Shown here: positions 32,349 through 36,106 of the stretch, one piece after another | Numbering within the stretch: the stretch's first letter is position 1 | Layout: each line of letters starts with the position of its first letter | NCBI GenBank assembly: GCA_002372855.1 | Contig: DFIZ01000085.1 | Location: 1-36,106, forward strand | Source of the DNA: Bacteroidales bacterium UBA3684 | Lineage (GTDB): Bacteria > Bacteroidota > Bacteroidia > Bacteroidales > P3 | Reading direction: 5' to 3' | Length of the DNA stretch: 36,106 bases | Notes under the pieces: generated by a model | What the model was told of the DNA's origin: nothing | The model's database searches: none | What the model saw: only the letters and a program-made list of their open reading frames with translations | Translations under genes and position numbers: made by a program

Positions 32349-32374
32349 TGTCGTCAAAAATAAAAAAACAAACT

Positions 32375-33196
32375 ATGGGTAAAGTTGTTGTAGGTTTCGA
32401 TTTTTCTTCGGGTTCGGCCTATGCCGTCGACCTGGCCATCGACATTGCCAACCGTTGGCAAAGCGATATCAGACTGGTTTATGTGAAAGAAAAAAAGGAG
32501 GACGAAGCCCCCATCCGTGCAGAAATTGAGCGCCGCAACGCCGGCGTGGCCCACCTGCTGAAAGGCATCAAGCTGGAATACATCCTGCGCCAGGGCAACC
32601 CCGCCGAGGAGCTGGCCAAACAGGCCGAGGAGGACGACGCCTCGCTGGTCATCGTCGGCACCCACGGCATGAGCGGCATGCGCAAGAGCCTCCTGGGCCG
32701 CAACAGCTACCGCACCGTCGAGCTCTCGCCCGTGCCCGTACTGCTCATCCGCGAAGACTTCAACTTCAACAAAGCGCTGGAAAACATCGTCGTGCCCATC
32801 GACAGCAGCGACGACACACGCCAGAAGATAGGCCAGGCCGCCACCTTCGCCAAAACCTTCGGCTCCAAAATCCACCTCCTGGGCCTCTTCACCTCTGCGG
32901 CTCCCAGCGTGCGCCAGGTGGTGAAAAACTACATCAGCATGGTGCAGCGCTACCTCGACAACAACAACATCGAATACAGCACCGAGTTCATGGCCGTCAA
33001 GGGCAACGTCACCACCGACACCATCGAGTATGCCGAGCGCGTGGGCGCCGACATGATTGCCATCATGACCGAACAGGAAAGTTCCCTCACGAGCCTCATC
33101 ATGGGCAACTTCGCGCAGCAGATGCTCACCCAGTCCAAGATCCCGGTCCTCACCGTGCGCCCCAAGAAGGTCCTCGCCGACACGGCACAATACTAA
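32375..33196 (+). CDS. Tandem universal stress protein
   Basis: 273 residues comprising two UspA domains. The first opens with KVVVGFDFSSGSAYAVDLAI and closes with the ATP-binding-type loop VIVGTHGMSGMRKSLLGRNS (G2xG9xGS/T-like). The second starts at NIVVPIDSSDDTRQKIGQAA and ends with IAIMTEQESSLTSLIMGNFAQQMLTQSKIPVLTVRP, where the nucleotide loop is degenerate (no GxxG), suggesting only the first half binds ATP. Such proteins support survival under starvation or oxidative stress; the exact signal is unknown. The start ATG 32375 follows a strong promoter and AT-rich leader. It faces away from the rnf operon across a shared intergenic region, so both could respond to common regulation. Confidence 0.92.
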   Translation: MGKVVVGFDFSSGSAYAVDLAIDIANRWQSDIRLVYVKEKKEDEAPIRAEIERRNAGVAHLLKGIKLEYILRQGNPAEELAKQAEEDDASLVIVGTHGMSGMRKSLLGRNSYRTVELSPVPVLLIREDFNFNKALENIVVPIDSSDDTRQKIGQAATFAKTFGSKIHLLGLFTSAAPSVRQVVKNYISMVQRYLDNNNIEYSTEFMAVKGNVTTDTIEYAERVGADMIAIMTEQESSLTSLIMGNFAQQMLTQSKIPVLTVRPKKVLADTAQY

Positions 33197-33268
33197 GACA
33201 ACATGCTTCGTTTAAAGACAAGAAATACAGGAAAAAAAATATTGACACGACAGACAAGCCATAGGAAC

Positions 33269-33715
33269 ATGACGACAAAGGGCATCGTCCTTTTGTCTGT
33301 CTTGTCGCTTTTGTCTTCTGCCGCCCTCGCCCAGACCGGGCGTGTTACCGTGACTGGCGACGTGGCCGTCAACGAGATGGTGTCGCGCCACGTGGAACTC
33401 AACAACCGCGTGAAAACCATGCCGGGCTACCGGGTGCAGATAGCCTCCTTCTCCGGCATCAACTCCAAGACCAGTGCCTTCAACCTGCGCGAACGTTTCA
33501 TGACCGACTACCCCACCGTCCAGGCCTACATCGTCTACGATGAACCCAACTTCAAGGTCAAGGTCGGCGACTTCCGCACACGCCTCGAGGCCTATGCCTT
33601 CCTGCAGGAAATCAAGGAGGTATACAAAGGATACATCATCAAGGACAACATCTACGCCGAACCTCCCACCGTCGAGGAATACGCCCCCGACGACGAGACC
33701 TCAGGCGACGAATAG
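33269..33715 (+). CDS. Secreted SPOR-domain protein
   Basis: 148 residues from ATG 33269 (AGGA lies just upstream). The signal peptide is MTTKGIVLLSVLSLLSSAALA. After a short spacer comes a SPOR domain at about 50-125: GYRVQIASFSGINSKTSAFN, then VYDEPNFKVKVGDFRTRLEA and YKGYIIKDNI. SPOR domains bind peptidoglycan stripped of stem peptides, commonly at division sites. The C-terminal tail is acidic (DDETSGDE). The gene lies 72 bases after the stress-protein gene on the same strand. Its final 15 bases overlap the end of the convergent hemW gene. The signal-peptide codons are a TTGTC-rich run partly complementary to GACAGACAAG at 33250-33259, a possible hairpin spanning the start codon. Confidence 0.85.
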   Translation: MTTKGIVLLSVLSLLSSAALAQTGRVTVTGDVAVNEMVSRHVELNNRVKTMPGYRVQIASFSGINSKTSAFNLRERFMTDYPTVQAYIVYDEPNFKVKVGDFRTRLEAYAFLQEIKEVYKGYIIKDNIYAEPPTVEEYAPDDETSGDE

Positions 33716-34783
33716 TTCTGCGGCCATGCCGTCGGCGTGGAGCAATCCTTCGCGAGTGGGACGGTAGTGGTTTTCTTCATCGGTTATCCAACCGCATTCG
33801 ATATAGGGCTGCATCTTCTGGTGCAGCTCTTTTTTATATTTGTCGGGAACCATGGCCATCGGGATACCGCGGGTGGTGCGGAGGGCCGTCATCAGCAGCT
33901 CGTTGTAGGCGTCGGCCTCGGAGAGCACCTCCTCGTTTTCCATTTTCCACCCTCCATTATCCAGATCCATAGGGCTGTTCCACATGCGCCGTTGGCCGTC
34001 GAAGCTGTGCGCCGAAGGGCCGAGGCCGAGGTAGGGCGTGCGGTCCCAGTAGCGGCTGTTGTGGCGCGAATGGAAGCCCGGACGGCAGAAGTTGGATATC
34101 TCGTATTGCCCGAAGCCTTGCGCCTCGAAGGCCCGGCAGAATTCGTGGTACTGGCGCACCACCTCGTCCTCGCCGGGCAGCGCCACCCTCCCCTGCTCCA
34201 CCTGCCTGGCCAGCGCCGTACCGGGTTCCACGGTGAGGGCATAGGCGGAGAGGTGAGTAACCGATTGGAAATTGAAAGTTGAAAATGGGAATTCCTTCGG
34301 CAGGCCGTAAATGAAATCCACGCTGATGTTGTGGAACCCCGCCTCGTGGGCACGCTCCAGGGCGTCGAAGGCCTGGGCGGCGGTATGGCGGCGGCCTATG
34401 AGGCGCAGCATCTCGTCGTCGAGGCTCTGTATGCCGATGCTCAGGCGGTTGAAAAGACCCAGTTCCTTGAGGCCCAGTAGATATTCCGGCGTGAGGTCTT
34501 CGGGATTGGCCTCGATGGTGGCCTCCTCCACCCGCGACAGGTCGAAGCACCTCCACAGCCCCTCCACAATACGTGCCAGCTCTTCCAACGGCAGTATGCT
34601 GGGGGTGCCGCCGCCGAGGTAGACTGTCCGTATCGGATGCGCCTGCTCGCTCTTGCGACGCTCCATTTCTTCAAGAAGCGCGTCGACGTATGCAGTCATC
34701 CGGCGCGGCGACGGCGCTCCATGCGAGTAGAAAGCGCAATAGGTGCACTTCCGATGGCAGAAGGGTACGTGAATGTAGACCAA
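33701..34783 (-). CDS. hemW: Radical SAM protein HemW (coproporphyrinogen III oxidase-like)
   Basis: 360 residues. HemW is a radical-SAM heme-binding protein thought to deliver heme; it is often misnamed an oxygen-independent coproporphyrinogen oxidase. The N-terminus MVYIHVPFCHRKCTYCAFYS has the CxxxCxxC 4Fe-4S motif and lacks the N-terminal extension of true HemN. TVYLGGGTPSIL, IEANPEDLT, RLSIGIQSLDDEML, LGLGPSAHSF and RYWDRTPYLG are conserved. Two segments are repeat-encoded: FPFSTFNFQS after YGLP (bases 34264-34291) and DLDNGGWKMENEE after RRMWNSPM (33933-33967). They seem to replace, not just lengthen, native sequence (my recollection is that homologues have a longer helical stretch after YGLP). 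It lies 16 bases after meaB, probably co-transcribed, and overlaps the convergent SPOR gene by 15 bases. Confidence 0.92.
   Translation of the reverse strand: MVYIHVPFCHRKCTYCAFYSHGAPSPRRMTAYVDALLEEMERRKSEQAHPIRTVYLGGGTPSILPLEELARIVEGLWRCFDLSRVEEATIEANPEDLTPEYLLGLKELGLFNRLSIGIQSLDDEMLRLIGRRHTAAQAFDALERAHEAGFHNISVDFIYGLPKEFPFSTFNFQSVTHLSAYALTVEPGTALARQVEQGRVALPGEDEVVRQYHEFCRAFEAQGFGQYEISNFCRPGFHSRHNSRYWDRTPYLGLGPSAHSFDGQRRMWNSPMDLDNGGWKMENEEVLSEADAYNELLMTALRTTRGIPMAMVPDKYKKELHQKMQPYIECGWITDEENHYRPTREGLLHADGMAAELFVA
33933..33967. repeat. 7-bp units inside hemW (second site)
   Basis: TCGTTTT, CCATTTT, CCACCCT, CCATTAT, CCAGATC in 7-bp register. They are translated on the minus strand as part of DLDNGGWKMENEE, reminiscent of the GEWKVENGEWK peptide in asd. 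Confidence 0.65.
34264..34291. repeat. 7-bp units inside hemW (first site)
   Basis: ATTGGAA, ATTGAAA, GTTGAAA, ATGGGAA in 7-bp register: the same AATTGAA family that separates rnfB and rnfC. Translated on the minus strand as FPFSTFNFQS. Confidence 0.75.
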
Positions 34784-34799
34784 TGCTTATTCCTTCTTC

Positions 34800-35894
34800 T
34801 TAATTCTTCATTTCCAACAATTGGTCCGCCGCCGCATAGGGGCTTATCTTGTTCTCCAGGATGTCCTTGCTGAAGGCCTCGATGCGCTCCTCCATGCCGG
34901 GGGCGTTGAAGAAACGTTCGCGCAGGCCGTTCTCGATGGCTTCGGTCATGATGCGTAGGTTCTGCTGCTGGCGTTTCCGGTAGAAATAGCCGTTGCCCTT
35001 GGTGAAGGTGACGTAGTCCATCACGGAGTTCCACAAGTCCTCGACCCCCTCCTTGGTGTAGGCCGAGCAGAGGGAGACCTTGACGGTCCATCCGCTCTCC
35101 GGCATGGGGAACAAATGGAGGGCGTTGCGGAACTGCGCAGCCGAGAGCTCCGAGCGTTGAGGGTCCAGCTCGCACTTGTTGATGGCTATCATGTCGGCCA
35201 TCTCCATGATGCCGCGCTTGATGCCCTGCAGCTCGTCGCCGGTATTGGCCAGCTGCAGCAGCAGGAAGAAGTCCACCATCGAATGGGCGGCCACCTCGCT
35301 CTGGCCCACGCCGACGGTCTCGACGATGACCACGTCGAATCCCGCCGCCTCGCAGAGGGTGATGATCTCGCGTGTCTTGCGCGCCACGCCGCCCAGCGAG
35401 CCCGCCGAGGGGCTGGGACGAATAAATGCATTGGGGTCGACGGAGAGCTCCTCCATGCGCGTCTTGTCGCCGAGGATAGAGCCCCGCGAGCGTTCGCTGC
35501 TGGGGTCGATGGCCAGCACGGCCACCTTGTGGTTGTGGGCGGTGAGCCACTTGCCCAAGGCCTCGATGAGGGTGCTCTTGCCCGCGCCGGGAACGCCGGT
35601 GATGCCCAGGCGCACGCTCTTGCCGCTGTAGGGCAGGCAGCGCTCTATCACCTGCTGGGCCTTCTGCTGGTGGGCGAAGAGGGAACTCTCCACCAGGGTG
35701 ATGGCACGGCTCAGCAGGGTGCGGTCGCCATGGCGTATGCCGCTGACGAGTTCCTCCACCGAGGGCTCCTGCTTGCGCAGGGCGCGCATGCGCTCCACGT
35801 AGCTGCTGCTCACCTGGTCGGGCTGCTTGACGCCGGGAGCCACACTCAGCGCCGAATCATATTCGAAGTTGCTGTAAAGATGCTTGTCGTCCAT
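34800..35894 (-). CDS. meaB: Methylmalonyl-CoA mutase-associated GTPase MeaB
   Basis: 364 residues, G3E-family P-loop GTPase (MeaB/ArgK) that loads and protects the B12-dependent methylmalonyl-CoA mutase, an enzyme of the succinate-propionate pathway. LGITGVPGAGKSTLIEALG carries Walker A, VLAIDPSSERSRGSILGDKT is the switch I region, FIRPSPSAGSLGGVARKTRE is a MeaB signature, VVIVETVGVGQSE is Walker B/switch II and INKCELDP is the NKxD-like base-recognition motif (here NKCE). An N-terminal helical extension (about 1-90) and C-terminal dimerisation helices are present. The mutase genes are not in the window. A weak -7-like TGCCTTTG (35912-35919, minus) could start a transcript near 35906. hemW follows after 16 bases. 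Confidence 0.94.
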   Translation of the reverse strand: MDDKHLYSNFEYDSALSVAPGVKQPDQVSSSYVERMRALRKQEPSVEELVSGIRHGDRTLLSRAITLVESSLFAHQQKAQQVIERCLPYSGKSVRLGITGVPGAGKSTLIEALGKWLTAHNHKVAVLAIDPSSERSRGSILGDKTRMEELSVDPNAFIRPSPSAGSLGGVARKTREIITLCEAAGFDVVIVETVGVGQSEVAAHSMVDFFLLLQLANTGDELQGIKRGIMEMADMIAINKCELDPQRSELSAAQFRNALHLFPMPESGWTVKVSLCSAYTKEGVEDLWNSVMDYVTFTKGNGYFYRKRQQQNLRIMTEAIENGLRERFFNAPGMEERIEAFSKDILENKISPYAAADQLLEMKN

Positions 35895-35941
35895 AATAAT
35901 CTATTAACGCGCAAAGGCACTAAATATTGCATCGACAAAAG

Positions 35942-35977
35942 AAAAAAGACAAGAAGCATTGTGTTTCCTGTCTTTTT
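35942..35977 (-). terminator. Terminator after tRNA-Met
   Basis: AAAAAGACA (35943-35951) pairs with TGTCTTTTT (35969-35977), with a second inner pairing (GAAGCA/TGTTTC). It lies 5 bases past the tRNA 3' end on the minus strand and ends in a T run. Confidence 0.7.
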
Positions 35978-35982
35978 GCATG

Positions 35983-36056
35983 TAGCGGGAATCAGACTTG
36001 AACTGATGACCTCCGGGTTATGAATCCAGCGCTCTAACCAGCTGAGCTATCCCGCC
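35983..36056 (-). tRNA. tRNA-Met (anticodon CAT), probably elongator
   Basis: A 74-nt tRNA on the minus strand. The acceptor stem is GGCGGGA with TCCCGCT (one G-T pair), the D arm is AGCTCAGCTGGTTAGAGCG, the anticodon loop TTCATAA reads CAT, the T arm is ATCAG-TTCAAGT-CTGAT and the discriminator is A. CCA is not encoded. The D arm and the paired first acceptor base differ from initiator tRNA. A CAT tRNA modified to read isoleucine AUA cannot be excluded by eye, but the arm sequences look like elongator Met. The anticodon stem has one A-C mismatch next to the loop. Confidence 0.92.
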
Positions 36057-36078
36057 ATCTTTTCTTTGAAAGCGGGTG

Positions 36079-36086
36079 CAAAAGTA
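36079..36086 (-). promoter_or_regulatory. -7 promoter element of tRNA-Met
   Basis: Minus-strand TACTTTTG matches TAnnTTTG 22 bases upstream of the tRNA 5' end. The -33 element would lie just outside the window. Confidence 0.55.
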
Positions 36087-36106
36087 CTAACTTTTTCCGA
36101 CATGGC

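Larger units (their letters stand above)
31902..32374. other. Divergent intergenic region between rnfB and the stress-protein gene
   Basis: This 473-base gap holds promoters facing both ways (31968-31998 minus, 32317-32348 plus), with copy 3 of the 11-bp repeat element at about 32090-32250 between them. Right of the array is a G-rich stretch with several runs of three to five G (32222-32285). I see no gene. Confidence 0.75.

Overview
The window looks like a chromosomal piece of an uncultured, fermentative Bacteroidales-type member of the Bacteroidota. The evidence is two large secreted proteins with gliding-motility-type (type B) C-terminal sorting domains for the type IX secretion system (T9SS), a GldH-like lipoprotein, an RNF electron-transport operon, a MeaB GTPase, and promoters of the Bacteroidota form TTTG-N19/20-TAnnTTTG. 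Coding DNA is mostly GC-rich while intergenic DNA is AT-rich. The genus cannot be read from the sequence.

Layout. At 0.1-6.3 kb on the plus strand lie a T9SS cargo protein, asd, a GldH-like lipoprotein and uvrC. At 6.35-11.4 kb on the minus strand is a giant glycine-repeat surface protein. At 12-16.1 kb on the plus strand are a small secreted protein, a VTC-domain protein paired with a DUF4956 membrane protein, a MORN/YwqK-like lipoprotein and a CCA-adding-type enzyme. At 16.1-17.9 kb are two four-carbon acyl-CoA genes (crotonase and 3-hydroxybutyryl-CoA dehydrogenase). At 18.2-23.6 kb on the minus strand is a tight run dnaG, sigma-54 activator, aroA, miaA. At 23.7-27.3 kb on the minus strand are a CUB/P-domain/PKD T9SS protein and a small secreted protein, in visibly less GC-rich DNA. 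At 27.4-31.9 kb on the minus strand is rnfBCDGE, with rnfA not in its expected place. At 32.3-36.1 kb are a tandem universal stress protein, a SPOR protein, hemW, meaB and a tRNA-Met.

Metabolically, RNF (ferredoxin:NAD+ oxidoreductase and ion pump), the crotonase/Hbd pair and MeaB (B12-mutase chaperone) fit an anaerobe making short-chain fatty acids. The two T9SS cargo proteins, the GldH-like lipoprotein and the giant repeat protein point to a heavily decorated cell surface.

The most unusual content is repetitive DNA. (1) A family of about 150-bp intergenic elements occurs three times (near 11.69-11.84, 18.03-18.18 and 32.09-32.25 kb). Each carries a stem followed by a GGTA-type array whose period is 11 bp, about one DNA helical turn; two copies share a 31-bp exact inverted match and a conserved AT-rich flank. 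(2) Short tandem arrays of 7-bp or 8-bp units sit at many gene junctions and supply, or directly abut, the stop codons of neighbouring genes. (3) The same 7/8-bp families occur in frame inside housekeeping genes: asd, the CCA-adding enzyme, hemW (twice) and the sigma-54 activator. In asd the insertion is a palindrome, recalling the protein-coding palindromic elements of Rickettsia.
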